Source: Diplonema papillatum
Lineage: Eukaryota > Euglenozoa > Diplonemea > Diplonemida > Diplonemidae
Assembly: GCA_030068145.1 (NCBI GenBank)
Contig: JAPJBO010000467.1
Span: 62,001-126,000, forward strand
Length of the DNA: 64,000 nt
Reading direction: 5' to 3'
Part shown: positions 20,196-31,179 of the stretch, piece by piece
Layout of the letters: every line of letters begins with the position of its first letter
Position numbering within the stretch: the stretch's first letter is position 1
The notes under the pieces: generated by a model
Seen by the model: the letters and a program-made list of their open reading frames with translations, nothing else
Told to the model about the DNA's origin: nothing
Database searches by the model: none
Program-made: the position numbers and the translations under genes

Positions 20196-20701
20196 TCAAG
20201 TTGCAGGCTGGACCTCGGTCTTGACCGGTTTTGACCCTTTCAAAAACGCGGTCGACGGCCACCACTTCGAGAACCAACTTCCACCAGCAGCCGGAGCGGC
20301 TGGCACAGGCTGCTGAGGGACAACCAGCGGCAAGCCCTCGGCGGTTTTTACAGGCGATCCTTCCAGGTCAAGAAGGACCATTTCTCCTTCGCCTCGCTGC
20401 TGCTGCTGCTGTTTGCAGTGACTGGGCATGCCGACCAAGTCCTGTTGATCGACCTTTACGAGGCCTCTTGCCTCATTGCGGAGGAGGAGCAGCCTCACGC
20501 AGGCTTGGTCAAGCAGTTCCCTGTCGCTTTCGGTCCCGTGTTTTTCGATGACATCTGCCAGGGCTTTGTACTGCTCCCTGGCCGCGTCGTCAGAGCTAGT
20601 CGCTGCTGTGTCGAGGATCGCGGCGTAGCACTTGATGAGCTCCACGCGAAGCGTCCTTGCGTCTTTGCCATACAGTTTCGAAACAAATGCGTCGGTTATG
20701 C
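20196..20701 (-). CDS. Hypothetical protein, 3' exon (poly-Q containing)
   Basis: Open frame of 167 codons to the stop at 20196. No in-frame ATG lies near its start and the frame meets a stop just upstream, but a good 3' splice site TGTAAACAG|GC at 20702/20701 explains this, so an upstream exon is expected. The first readable residues are ITDAFVSKLYGKDARTLRVE, then a helical stretch (LIKCYAAILDTAATSSDDAA), a QQQQQ run, and a C-terminus rich in Pro and Ala with SWFSKWWPST. I do not recognise a family. Confidence 0.5.
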
Positions 20702-21783
20702 CTGTTTACAGTGTAAGATGCGGTGCGAAGGTGCGATGCAAGAAACCCGCCGGCGCAAGTGCTGACCCAAGTGTACCTCAAGCCGTGATGCCACCGGACG
20801 GTGCGGAGTGAACGCAATACAATCCAGCCGGAGTGACAATCATTGGCTACTCCAAAAAATAGCGTGAAAGGACCCTAGCATCCAATTACGAGCTATCTTT
20901 GTGTCTATGCTTTCAGTCATCTTCTTAACCATAGTTAAGTGCGCAAATGGTGTCAGCCGACGTTTAGCATTGAGTCCTTTTAAGTACACAGCACTGCTTA
21001 GCAGCGGCTGCCAAACATCCCGCGATTGCTTTTGATGGGGCAGGCCTGATATGCAAGAATGGAAAAGAGACGGGGGAAACTCAAACTTTCTTTCCGCAAA
21101 CTTTGTCCCATTTGAAGGTGAAACGAGGGTATTTTAAGAGTAGCAGTTGTATGTGTCGTCTGCCGAAGCAGCCGGAGACAGCAGGCGCAGGGGGCAGGTC
21201 TTGCTTTACTTTTCTCTTCATGGAGACCCGCCCGGCAATCCCGACTGTCCAATCTCTGTCGCGAAAGGTTTGTGCCCTATAGGGAGGTGGTTGACCAGGC
21301 CCTCACAAAAGGGTAAATAATAATAATAAAACTTATACACAACACGGCTACAACACGAGGATGCAGCCCTGCTTAGGTGTGCTCTCAGCCATCACAGGGC
21401 CCCAGATCTCGCTACGCCCGACTATCCGACGTAGCGTCGTTCACTCGAGTGCTTTTCTTGGGATGTACCCGTTTGAGCAGACACCTTTTAATGACACCGA
21501 CTTTCTTCGCACGGACTTGGACTCGGTACATAGTTTGCTACCTTGTGGTGAAACGCTGTCTGCATAACGTCCCCGAGATCCCTGCCCCAACCCCCCTCGC
21601 TTTTTATATATAGACGGGACCAGTGTGTGTAGGCGATCCATACAACAGCTGCATCAGACGCAGCTTTATCGAGAGCTCGCTAGGGGAGGTGACGCTGCTC
21701 ACCTGCCACGTCTCACAACTGACTGCTGCCCCATTCCGTATTTTACGAGAAAAAACGAAATGACGACCAGTTGAAAAGTATAC
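20702..21783. other. Spacer with lone LINE-tail sequence; possible small exons
   Basis: May hold the missing 5' exon of the 20.2-kb gene and a last exon of the 21.8-kb gene (a frame from an acceptor near 21725 runs to a TAA near 21606). A 36-bp sequence like the tail of the 40.9-kb LINE lies at 20963-20998. Nothing else recognised. Confidence 0.4.
20963..20998 (-). repeat. Diverged copy of the LINE tail or its target site
   Basis: TTTAGCATTGAGTCCTTTTA (plus strand) then AGTACACAGCACTGCTTAGC matches, with a few changes and a gap, the ~55-nt tail seen at 40913, 45294 and 46126. No LINE coding sequence is attached. Confidence 0.6.
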
Positions 21784-23212
21784 CTGTCAAATCGCAGAAT
21801 ATGGTACCCATGGCAAGAGCTGTCAGTGGGAGAATGCTGGTGGTGGCCACGAACAGGCACGCCAGGGACGACGACGCTCCGATGCCGATCTTCGTCACGT
21901 TCTTCTTGAAGTCGCGGGTGTTCATTTTGCCGTCGGACCACGAGTGCAGCGCCGCAAGCACGCCTCCCGCAGCGAAGATTCCGGCAATGCCCGGCGCGGC
22001 AAAGGTAGTCGCCTGCGCAAAAGCAGGGTGCTCGGCAGCCTGGGCTATGGCCCATGCTGTACCCGAGGCCGTGCCTGCAGCGATGGCGGCATCTTGCATG
22101 ACGGGGACCAGAATCTTGGCCTCCGTTGGGTTGTTGTGACCTTCTTCAACGCGCGACTTTTCTTGATCTTCGAACTGCCTGCGCAGACTGATGGCTCCGC
22201 CAAGAACTCCGGCGGAAATGCCAGCCGCCGCAAATACATTGCCCTGCTGCTGCTGCTGTTGCGGTTGCTGTGGCTGCTGTGGCTGTGCGGGTTGCGGTTG
22301 CACTGCCTGCTGCGGCGCCACCGGCTGAGCAACTGAAGCACCTTGCGTAGCTGCTGTTGCCATTGAGACCGATTGCTGTTGTACATCGGGAAGATCAACA
22401 ATCGCACTCGGAAAACCACTCCCGGCAGATGCAGTCGGGACAGCTGAAACCACGGGTGCTGTCACTACAGGGGCAGTTGCTGCTGGTGCACTAACGACTG
22501 GTGCACTGACGGCCGGTGCACTCACGACTGGTGCACTAACGACTGGTGCACTCACGACTGGTGCACTAACGACTGGTGCACTGACGACTGGTGCACTGAT
22601 GACTGGTGCACTGACGACTGGTGCACTGACGGCCGGTACATTAACTACTGGTGCACTGACGACTGATGCACTGACGGCCGGTGCACTAACAACTGGTGCA
22701 GACACCACAGTTGCTGGTGCAGACACTACCGATACTGGTGCAGACGGTGCAGACATGACGGGTACTGGGGCGGCAACTACGGGGGCGGCCGGAATGGGTT
22801 GCATTTGCTGTGCCGCGGCGGCTGCAGCGGCCGCCTTCTGCTGGCCTTGGTGACCCTGGGCTTCCAACGCGGACTCGACACCATCGCGAAGGTACACCTC
22901 CAACGGCACCGTCTTCGGCCGTTTCGCGGCAGTCGACACTGCGTGCCCTGCCTCAGCAATGGTTGTGGTCTTTCCCGTGTTGCCAGCTGCAACATTCCCT
23001 ACCGTTGTGGCCTTTCCCGTGTTGCTTGCTGCAGCACTCCCTACGGTTGTGGTCTTTGCGGCATTTCCGGCTGCAGCGGCTCCTGCCTTCACTGTCGCTG
23101 CTTTGCCCTCCGTCACTCTGTCCACAACGATCTTCACGCCTTTCTTGACACCTTTGGTCATGCCTTTCGAGACGGCGTCCTTTGTCTGTGTTGATTTAAA
23201 CTTCGAAGGCAT
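21784..23212 (-). CDS. Low-complexity membrane protein with VVSAP repeats (first exon)
   Basis: ATG at 23212. The N-terminus is basic with KGMTKGVKKGVKIVVDRV, followed by Ala/Thr/Gly repeats (GNAAKTTTVG), PKTVPLEVYLRDGVESALEA, a poly-Ala run, a long array of 5-residue VVSAP-type units (about residues 150-255), a Gln/Pro-rich stretch, and a C-terminal third with hydrophobic helices (GISAGVLGGAISL, GIAGIFAAGGVLAAL, SLACLFVATTSILPLTALAM) that suggest membrane insertion. The exon ends at a donor TTGACAG|GTATAC (21784/21783); an unspliced frame would stop at 21743. A short intron to a CAGCAG acceptor near 21726 would keep the frame to about 21606. No family recognised. Confidence 0.6.
22440..22760 (-). 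repeat. 15-nt coding repeat array (VVSAP)
   Basis: About twenty imperfect 15-nt units (plus strand ACTGGTGCACTGACG) encoding five-residue units of type V-V-S-A-P inside the preceding gene. Confidence 0.9.
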
Positions 23213-23369
23213 AGATGAAACGGCTACCGGGCAAATCTGCGCTTAATGTAGTACACCGTTGGCGCTGCGGCAGCACGGTACGCATTGCGGAAGACTTAGT
23301 TTCAGACTATTTCGTGATTTTATCAGGCGGCAGTTTACCGCAGTCTTCCGGTTTGTGAGCCAACAAAAT

Positions 23370-24086
23370 CTACAAGCAGACCTCTTTGTTCCAGTTGTGA
23401 TGATATTCGTCGGAATCTTCATCGCTCTCTTCGTGTTGAATAGCTGGTTTCGGGCTGTTGTCGGCGGGTTTCTGCTCCTCTTGCAAAGCAGCTGTTTGGA
23501 CGAGTGCTTCGGGAGGAACGGGCTGCTTTTTCTCATCAGCTGCAGCTTCGGCCTTGAGCTTGCGCATTGCTTTAGCGTCTTCCTTACTCTTAGCGTTCTC
23601 GGCTTCTACTTGCAGCCGGGTCCAGTCGGCAACCAGTTTGTCAATTCTGTCCATCGCGGCCTTCGTTCGCTTCCGCCAAGCTTTGAGCTCTGCTTGCTCA
23701 TTGACAGACTTCGAGCCACGCAGCTTGCCGACGGCTGCACGATGCTGCCGTACCATCGCTGTCTTCGCCGTGTCAGCCCTGTCATTGCCCTCAACACTCT
23801 TTCGCGCAGCTTTCACGAAGGGGTCGTTCTCGAACGCGGTCTTCAAGTCGTATTCCGTGACGGTGACGTCGCTTTGCACGGACTGCTGTCGCAGCACTCT
23901 CTCCACAACCTCTTCGAGGCCCTTCTTCATGGCCTCTTCATCGAATGGCACTAAAGGTTCGGGGACAGACGTTTCAACGTGAGCGCCTGAGGCTTCAGGA
24001 GTACCCGAGTCGGCGGCCGGGGCAGCGGGTGCGGCAAGTTTATCTTGGCCAACGCAAGCGTCGGTGGAGGTGGCGAGGTCAGACAT
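23370..24086 (-). CDS. Hypothetical coiled-coil protein (238 aa)
   Basis: Complete frame from ATG at 24086. The N-terminus is Ala/Pro-rich and acidic. The middle (about 50-175) is highly charged and helical (EEAMKKGLEEVVERVLRQQ, AWRKRTKAAMDRIDKLVADW), with coiled-coil character. The C-terminus is acidic (HEESDEDSDEYHHNWNKE). No signal peptide or membrane segment. Lies 157 bp upstream of, and parallel to, the VVSAP-repeat gene. Family not recognised. Confidence 0.65.
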   Translation of the reverse strand: MSDLATSTDACVGQDKLAAPAAPAADSGTPEASGAHVETSVPEPLVPFDEEAMKKGLEEVVERVLRQQSVQSDVTVTEYDLKTAFENDPFVKAARKSVEGNDRADTAKTAMVRQHRAAVGKLRGSKSVNEQAELKAWRKRTKAAMDRIDKLVADWTRLQVEAENAKSKEDAKAMRKLKAEAAADEKKQPVPPEALVQTAALQEEQKPADNSPKPAIQHEESDEDSDEYHHNWNKEVCL

Positions 24087-25255
24087 GCGTGCGATTTATT
24101 CTTCTCGCTGCGGAGTCCCCTTGCCCTTCCCCCACCTTTTTTTTCGCTGACACGGTGTGCTAGATGATGTGGTAGCCGTTTCTCAGGCGCCCTCTCCTGA
24201 ATCGAACCGTCAAAAGCTGATGGAGCGGAAGCTCTTGCAGTGCTATCACTCGATTGACCTGTTTCATCCAGAGCTATTGCTAGCATGTATCCACCGTCGC
24301 AGTTCACAGGCCATGGAGTTGAATCAAGCTGGATTCTTCGGACGTCTTCAGGCACTGCACCCAGAGAAGGCTGAATGCTCCGGGAGTATCAGACCACCCG
24401 CGTCAAGATGGTAGGGACAAAACCAATACTCTGAAGCAGGGTCTCTACCTACTAAAATACCTGCCGTTTACCACCTTTTTTCATTTTTTTGCACGGTGAC
24501 CCTTGTTTCCCCCAGGGCTACAAGCTAGTAGTTTAGTTATACAACTACTTCTACAAAGCACAAAACAGGCGTCGGATTGCCCCACACAACCCACCAGCGC
24601 CACCTGCCGACTTCCCCCAGCGTTGGGAGTGTTCTCGAAATCTTCGACACGCTGACGCAGACAATGACATGAACAACGACGTTCAAATCTTGTATTTGTC
24701 ATGACACGTCCAACACTTCGGCATTCGCTGTGCAAGCAGTTCGCGCAGTAAGAGGCTGAGAAGACAGCTTCGCAAGCAAAGCAAGCAAGAAGATAGTTGC
24801 TCGAAAAATGTTGCTTGAGAAGAAAAACGATTTTGCGTGCAGGATCGCACTCTACCGGGGTTTTAATCGGATGAACTCTAAGACGAAGGGCTAGGTGCGG
24901 CGTGGCATCACGCGTACTCGATGAAGAAATAAATCTCAGGGCTGAGACCTGATGGAGGACGAGCGCAGCACCTCTCAGTCATGAAGATCCGGCAAGCGAC
25001 TGACATAGCATCTTCTCTCCCGCAAGTCTCACTTTCCTGTGAACCAGTTAGATCTGGACGAAAATAGCATAACCGCTGTCCGAAATGAAGCAAAGAAATG
25101 CGTAGTTTGTTGAAACATCAGGGTGTGCGCGTAGGCAATATCAACAGCCGAGGCCGCTACTCTTGCGCGCGCGTTGCATTGTGCCTAATCGAAATGCCGA
25201 CCTCAACTCCAGAATGGCGTGATGCGCTGGTTGTCATTTTGTTTGGGCAGAGTGG
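24087..25255. other. Intergenic, no supported feature
   Basis: No frame with recognisable content on either strand and no repeat matching the others in the window. Confidence 0.5.
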
Positions 25256-25510
25256 CTATTGGTCGTCCGATAGGAGCGGGAGCCCAAACTCGTTCCACGT
25301 GCCCTGCTTCTGGGCGATGTGGCCACGAAGGAGCCCATCGAAGCCCGTCTTGTTGGTCTGCAACGCGTCGAGCGGCGACTCTTCCGCAATCGGGTCCGGC
25401 GGCAGCCACTGGGACAAATCGTCCGGCTTCACGACTCCGTCGGCTGCCCAGTCTTGGTCCACCACGTCCAGTAGAAACCGTCGGAACGGCACTGTCGCGT
25501 CGTCCGACAT
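25256..25510 (-). CDS. Small acidic hypothetical protein (84 aa)
   Basis: ATG at 25510, TAG at 25256. Begins MSDDATVPFRRFLLDVVDQD and contains WLPPDPIAEESPLDALQ and GFDGLLRGHIAQKQGTWNEF. The composition looks like real protein (balanced, tryptophans, amphipathic). Could be a complete small protein or the first exon of a longer one. Not recognised. Confidence 0.5.
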   Translation of the reverse strand: MSDDATVPFRRFLLDVVDQDWAADGVVKPDDLSQWLPPDPIAEESPLDALQTNKTGFDGLLRGHIAQKQGTWNEFGLPLLSDDQ

Positions 25511-26064
25511 CCTTCTCTTTTTATCCCCCGTACCTCGTTCCCAGGGCTTCCCGTGTTCTTTGTGTTGTGGCGGGACACGTGCCCTCCGTCGGTCCTTTTC
25601 CTGATGCTGTGCGTGGACTTAAATTTAGACGTTTTCCTTCTTAGAGCGAAAGCTTTCAGTTGTCAGGTTGACGGTTTCTCATGCCTCGCATTTCTACTGT
25701 GTGGAAATTTTCTGCCCTATTCTCTCTATTTCTGGACAGTCGCCTTCTGCTGCCTCGTATCTTAGCGCGTTCAGGCCTCGCCTTCTGAATTCGGTGGTCT
25801 CTGCCTTTTCGGCCGTTTGTGCAAACTGAATGGGCCATAGTCAAATACAACGCAAACTCGGGTCCAGTTCCGAGCCTTCGGTAAGGGAGTGCAGATGGTT
25901 GCCCTGGCAATCGGACTTTGTTGCTTGTCTACAAGACACCATTTCGTCATGCAGTTTTCGACGTGGTGTTCCACGCTGAGAGTGGCGAGGGAGCGTGCTG
26001 CTGGGATGCTAGATGCGCTGGGTGAGTTGGGTGGGAACGTGGATGGCAACACTGTAAGAAAAGG
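25511..26064. other. Intergenic, no supported feature
   Basis: Pyrimidine-rich on the plus strand near 25530-25760; no gene seen. Presumed promoter of the 84-aa gene and 3' UTR of the next gene. Confidence 0.5.
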
Positions 26065-27012
26065 CTAGTCCGAGCAGGTAGGGAATTCGTCACCGTGCAC
26101 TTCGTCATCGGTCTCAGGACCTTCGCTTCCCATGCCCTCTGGTCCTGTTTCGCCGTCTTCGTTGAAAGCGTGGTATCCATTCCCTTCATGTTCGGGCTCC
26201 GACGTGTCGTCGGCTTCAGTCGATTCCTCGCTGGAAGAGGTTTTCTCTGAGTCAGACCCGCTAGCAAGCTGCTCGTACTTGGCAGCCTTCTCTTCCAATG
26301 TTCTGGCTTGGGCCTCGACACCTCTTTCCGCGGTGTCGCTGTCGTCATCGAGCAACAAGCCTTCGAGCTCAACGTCGTTATCGCGTCTCAGAAGTAGGTC
26401 CTCGAACAGCATCTGATGTGGGGGTATCCAGTGCTGACACTACCCTGAGAGCCCCCAACGCCTTTGCAAGGCCCCCCCCACCATACAGTGCAGTTGCTGG
26501 TGGTCGAATTCTCTAAGTTGAAATTCCCTGGCAAAAGTGGGCCCACAAGATTTATTCAAAGTGTGGTATTTGGGGTATTTGGGCCCAAAAGAAAGTTCCA
26601 CCGTGGTGACCACCTTAGACTGCAGCTCAGATTCTGCCAACGACTCCGCGATCTGGCCGCTTAGGGCCACCCCGTGTGCAGACGCGACGCCTGTCAGCGT
26701 GCGAGAAACGACAACGACATCGCCGCGATTCCGCTAGAGCAATAACAGCTGCCCTTCAGAAGACTGTGGGAGGCTTGGCCTCGGGTTTCCAAAAGGCCCG
26801 TAATAAAACCCAAAAAGGCTGGCTCTGGCGAGGCTGACTGCTGCGAAGGCAGGTCGACGGCATACCTGTTCCCTATCTGGCGGGATGTGCACGGAGCCTT
26901 TGCTGTTCTCTAACTGACGGTCGAGCACTGCGAGATACGCATGTCGTCGTGCTGCCTCATCAAATGCTTCCGCAGGCGGAAAAAGGTCTGCTCGACCCGC
27001 GACTTCGCTCAT
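26065..27012 (-). CDS. Hypothetical three-exon acidic protein (about 204 aa)
   Basis: Model read from phases: exon A 27012-26866 (ATG, 49 codons, ends DREQ before CAG|GTATGC), exon B 26733-26614 (acceptor TTGCTCTAG|CGG, 40 codons, ends LQSK before AAG|GTGGTC), exon C 26412-26065 (acceptor CACATCAG|ATG, 115 codons plus stop). All joins are phase 0. The protein starts MSEVAGRADLFPPAEAFDEA, has a basic helical part (ARRHAYLAVLDRQLE), then LLLRRDNDVELEGLLLDDDS, a helix (RTLEEKAAKYEQLAS) and a very acidic Ser/Glu/Asp tail. This would suit a nuclear or nucleolar protein but no family is recognised. Confidence 0.45.
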
Positions 27013-28194
27013 CTGCGGCCTCTTCTTCTTCTTCTTCTGTCCTTGCAACACTCTGCCAATTGCGTTTAGATTGCCCGGAGTCTCGATCCGGAAATAATTT
27101 TGGGTAAGTTTGGCACTGAAATCTCTTGCCCAGTATTATCTGTGCTGAGATGCTGTTGACGGAAACCTCGGTTGAAACTCCGAGTTTCCACGGTGGACTA
27201 GCAAGCGTCATTTGACGAGGGCAAGATAGGATTGTTAGCGCCTGGTACCTGTATTTTCTATTCTTGCTTCCCAGTCACTTCGCGGGCTCGTGTCAGTTTT
27301 CGCTGTTGTCCTTGCTCGTGTCTTTCAGCAGTCCTTGTGTTTCGTTCTATTCTCAGCTCCTTTGTCGCCAAATCTCCAGTCTCTTCGCTGGGGTATCCCC
27401 CATCGTTGCAGTCCCGCAGTCTGCCGAGCAGGTCACACGACGGAGAGTGAAAGGATTTAACTGCAATCTAAACTAGAGGAAAGAACGCGGAAGCGTCTTT
27501 CCAAGTAGAGGGGGGGCGGAAGTGACATCCCTAGGAGAAGTAAGAACGTCTTTCTATCTGATGTCACGAGCCCAAGGAAATGCTGAGTGACTGCCTTAAC
27601 TGGGCGAGCTTGGGCGAGGTCAGGAGGTTACACTTCATTAACCAATACACCTGCTACGTGTCGTTCTCTTAGTGACTTTCGTTGTCGTTCATTAACTCCA
27701 TCAGTGAGGCTGTGAAAGAAAGTATCTCATCAGTATCTTGAGCGTCTCGGCCCGATGTCCCCTGGACACGATTCATTCACTCTCTCTGAGACCCCTGTAT
27801 TCTAGGAACGAGCATTTCCTCTCTTTAGAAGGATTCAGAGCCTTCTTTCCTGTCTAATCGAGCAGCCGACTGAGTGTTCTCCTGGGCAGTTCTCGTCAGA
27901 CAATACGGAGAGCAGAAACTCCTGCGAGAACAACAAAACTCCTGCGAGAACAACATGGGCTGGGCAGCAAAAACTGCCTGTGTGCGCACCCTACTCCACG
28001 ACACCAATGCACCCTGTGCATCTGGGAGCTGGTTGCAGCGGATATACAGACGCCACATATCTTGCTGTGTCCGTTTCTAATCATTGCGTGCCAAGACGGA
28101 CGCAGCCACACTGCAATGGCTCGTTTCGCCCGTGGCTTCTGGAAAATTCGTTGAGCAGTGCAAACACGGACGCCACGAGATTGCACTCATCGGA
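27013..28194. other. Intergenic, no supported gene
   Basis: No recognisable frame. A 20-bp-period duplication (AAACTCCTGCGAGAACAAC twice, 27916-27954) is the only structure seen. Confidence 0.5.
27916..27954. repeat. Two-copy short tandem duplication
   Basis: AAACTCCTGCGAGAACAAC occurs twice with a 20-bp period. Non-coding. Confidence 0.85.
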
Positions 28195-29728
28195 TCATCC
28201 TCTGGCCTCGTCGGCGAATGGCTCGTTGGTAGCCCATGGCTCCTTCCCGATCAGGCCGGTGAATTCGTTGTGCAGCGTCGTCTGGAAGTTGACGAGGTCA
28301 AAGTCGTTGGGGCTGTTTCCAAACGGGTCTTCGATCTGCTTCCCGACGTTGTTGATGCCAAAGAGGAGAACCGCGAGGATCATGCAAATGGGCACAGTCA
28401 GCCACCCCATGTCAACGCGTTCGTCAAGCAGTGCAAAAGGCAGCGTGGCTATCCAGATGGTCAACACGGCCTCGAGTGTGTGCACGTACACAAACGGTAT
28501 TGACGTGTTTGCAATTTTCATCATTCCTTGCCAGGCCGCGAGAAGGTCTCCTGCGTGCTTCGCCAGGTCATCAACAGCCGTGCACCATTTGTACTGTACC
28601 CGGCTGTTCGGGGACAATGGCTCTACAAGCGTTGCGTACAGCAGACGATTTAAGGTCAACGGCACAGGCACCGCCGACTCGCGCACCTGGCGCATTTCCG
28701 CGTCCATCAAGTAATGGCGGAGTTCCCAGCAGCGCAGTTTCGTCATGGCAGCTTTCTCTTCGACGGACGCCGTTTTTTCTTCGGACGGCCTGCAGGGGTG
28801 GTCTGGTAAATGTCTGCTCACAACTCCGGGGCTTGAGTGTCCGGGCTGTGATAAGAAAGCTACAAAAGGCACCTTCCCCGTAGATTGCCGTCGATTCAAT
28901 GAGCCGTCTGCAGACCCACTGTTAATCCATTTACTCTCAGACTTTCATGGCTCAACACACACACCTAGAAACAAGCTTTACTGGCAGGATCAAGCAGGTT
29001 TCTTGTCACTCAAATCAGACTGGGCCGAGGAAAATCTGATGAGTCAGAGATTTCCCGATACCAGAGATTGTATCGTGTCAAGCCGAGATTGATGCGTCAT
29101 TCCAGCCATTCTTCTGACATCTATCAACAACGTATTTGCGGCGCTCAAATGGAGTGGTATCAAAGCCAGTTGCATACCTGGACTGCACTGAGTGTCGCGT
29201 CGCGATCATCGTTGCCATGACAATCCGTGCCACCTTTTCCGACTGCTGCTTGACAAGATGCTGGGGCCCGCACAGGCACGAGGGGCCTTTTATGACCAGA
29301 CAACGCGAGGCGAAAACGAACTGACCGATGGCAGTCCGTCCCGTCAACCACCGGTCGTAAGAAAAATTCGAGCGAAATACCAGCATCAACGCGACGGGCA
29401 TGATGGCGAGGGTGTGCGGCGTATCGTGGAAACGGATCCATTTGTCGAAGAACAGGTGCAGCCCGGCCAGCGCCGCGGACAAGGCTGCCACCAGCAGCGC
29501 GGGAAGCAACGAGTTGGTGAACAAGGTGCCCCGCACCGCGAACAGCACCCGCCAGCCGTCTTCGCGGTACCGGGCCGTTTCCATCTTGACCTTGCTGGTC
29601 TGCATCTGGTCGGCGGTCCCCGCGATGCGTTTCTTCAGCGCTGGCGTCAAAACGGACACCGCCTCGTCGTCGGGGAACACTAGCCCTGGGTGCTTTCCAT
29701 AGGGGTTAATCAGCCCTTTGTCCAACAT
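28195..29728 (-). CDS. Bestrophin / UPF0187-family anion channel-like protein
   Basis: Two exons: 29728-29178 and 28789-28195, joined from CCAG|GTATGC to CCTGCAG|GCC; the split codon AG|G restores the frame, giving about 381 aa. Exon 1 has a hydrophobic pair (LFTNSLLPALLVAALSAALA, HTLAIMPVALMLVF) followed by FRSNFSYDRWLTGRTAIGQ, the bestrophin signature region after the second helix. Exon 2 has SIPFVYVHTLEAVLTIWIAT, MGWLTVPICMILAVLLFGIN and GKQIEDPFGNSPNDFDL, the conserved acidic NPFG-like stretch of the family. Members form chloride/bicarbonate channels in plasma, thylakoid or other membranes. The frame is open upstream of 29728 to a TGA near 29800, so an earlier exon is possible. Cellular location cannot be read. 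Confidence 0.85.
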
Positions 29729-30645
29729 GACGGCACGATGGACGTTGCGCACGACCAGCCAGAGCTGCCGTCTAGTCTTTTTTTGACCTCCGTCTTCTCA
29801 GCCTGGCGGCTGCGCGTCGCGTCGGCGGAAGGTTCGCCCCCCCTCCTATATCAGCGTTCTTGAGAGGAGCAATAACAAACCGGAAGGAACGTGATGGCAT
29901 AGGAACATGATGCCTGCGAACACTGGGTAAACGAAGTAACAGACGATTCGTGTCAACCGACCAAAGGTAATGATGATAAAGCAAAGGTTTCTTGTTCCTT
30001 GCGTAGGTATTAACCTCTCGCACATTTTCCGTTGGCTTCGTTTTCTCTTTTTTGTGCAGTCGTTGTTCCCGAATGTTCCCGTCAGTAAAAATACACTTCG
30101 CGGTAGGATGCTAGAGCCCAAGCCTTGCCTACAAATCAATGAGAAAGGAACAAGGTAAACCGGAAGCGGGGAGGAATAAAGGGGACCGGGGACGGGTCAC
30201 GGAACCACGAGCAAGATGGAATTCTCCGACCCGAGGGGGCAGCATAACGAGCTTTTGGATCGTTGCGATTCCAGCGGAATTTCTTTGCTTCTTCTCTGTC
30301 GGTTTCCTCAGGAACGACAGCGCGACGTCACTCGATGTTCGATCCTTTCGCGGATATCAGGACCAATGTGTTCGTACCATTACGACTGCTGTTCCCTTCA
30401 ATTGCACAAAAAAAAAGCGGATCTGCAAGCTATGCTACGCGGTAGAGGCCAAACAGGGGGGGACTCTGAGGGGGGGAGAGGTAGTGGTGCCGAGAGCTCG
30501 ACAAAACTTAAAATAACTAGTCTTCACCAGTTTGGCTGGGTAGAGCCGCCGTTGTTTGCGACGCGTCCGCGTGTAGGCGCCGTTGTCCCGCTGACGAGCC
30601 GCCGCTCGTTCTTTTTCCATTCCGTGCGGCCGTTGCACCCTTTCC

Positions 30646-30673
30646 TTTTTAGGGTGAAAGTTCGCTTGAGACC
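30646..30673 (-). promoter_or_regulatory. Partial copy of the shared upstream motif (copy D)
   Basis: Plus strand TTTTTAGGGTGAAAGTTCGC then TTGAGACC. Matches the first 28 bases of the motif upstream of SMC2 (38116), the aminotransferase (53548) and the SRPBCC gene (60890). Here it is about 0.9 kb upstream of the first bestrophin ATG. Function unknown. Confidence 0.45.
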
Positions 30674-30792
30674 TTTTGTTTGGATGTCGTGCTTGCTGCC
30701 ACGGGATAATCGAGCCGGTCCACCTCCTGCTTGACTGTAAGAGACTGTGCTTCCTGTAGTGGCCTGTGATAGCCTGTGAAAAACCGCTGCTA

Positions 30793-30855
30793 AGACTGTG
30801 ATAGACAGCAGCAGGCAATTCGATGCAGTTTCAAGAGATCGGGTGGACTGGCTTA
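30793..30855 (+). repeat. SINE-like short interspersed repeat, copy 2
   Basis: Reads GACTGTGATAGACAGCAGCA then GGCAATTCGATGCAGTTTCA and GGTGGACTGGCTTA; near-match to the reversed copy at 59590-59664. Upstream flank 30714-30790 has further CTGTGATAGCCTGTG-type units. Confidence 0.75.
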
Positions 30856-31179
30856 TTAATGGATAACGTTAAGTACGTTCAGTCTTATTGGTGCATCATC
30901 TGCCCTTTTTCGTGTGTTAACACCGAAGAAGCGCAAACGCTTGGTTACTTGATGCTCGTTAATGTCGCCTGACAGACGAAGGGAGCGAAAACAAGCTGTC
31001 CGCAACGCTCTCTGCAGGTTCGGCGTTCAACCTTGCGACAGAGCTGAATCTGAACTCAGGGGGATAGCGTATGTCGTGGATTTCGTTCCCGTGTCCAGGA
31101 GCTTGTACTCAAGAGGACTCGTCCCAGCAGTTGCCTACGTTCAGGAATAAAACAGCACGGCACAAAGAAGAGAGGTGCA

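Larger units (their letters stand above)
29729..31179. other. Intergenic with SINE-like repeat and partial upstream motif
   Basis: Between the bestrophin-like and nitronate monooxygenase-like genes. Contains a partial copy of the upstream motif (30646-30673) and SINE-like repeat copy 2 (30793-30855). No protein-coding frame recognised. Confidence 0.55.
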
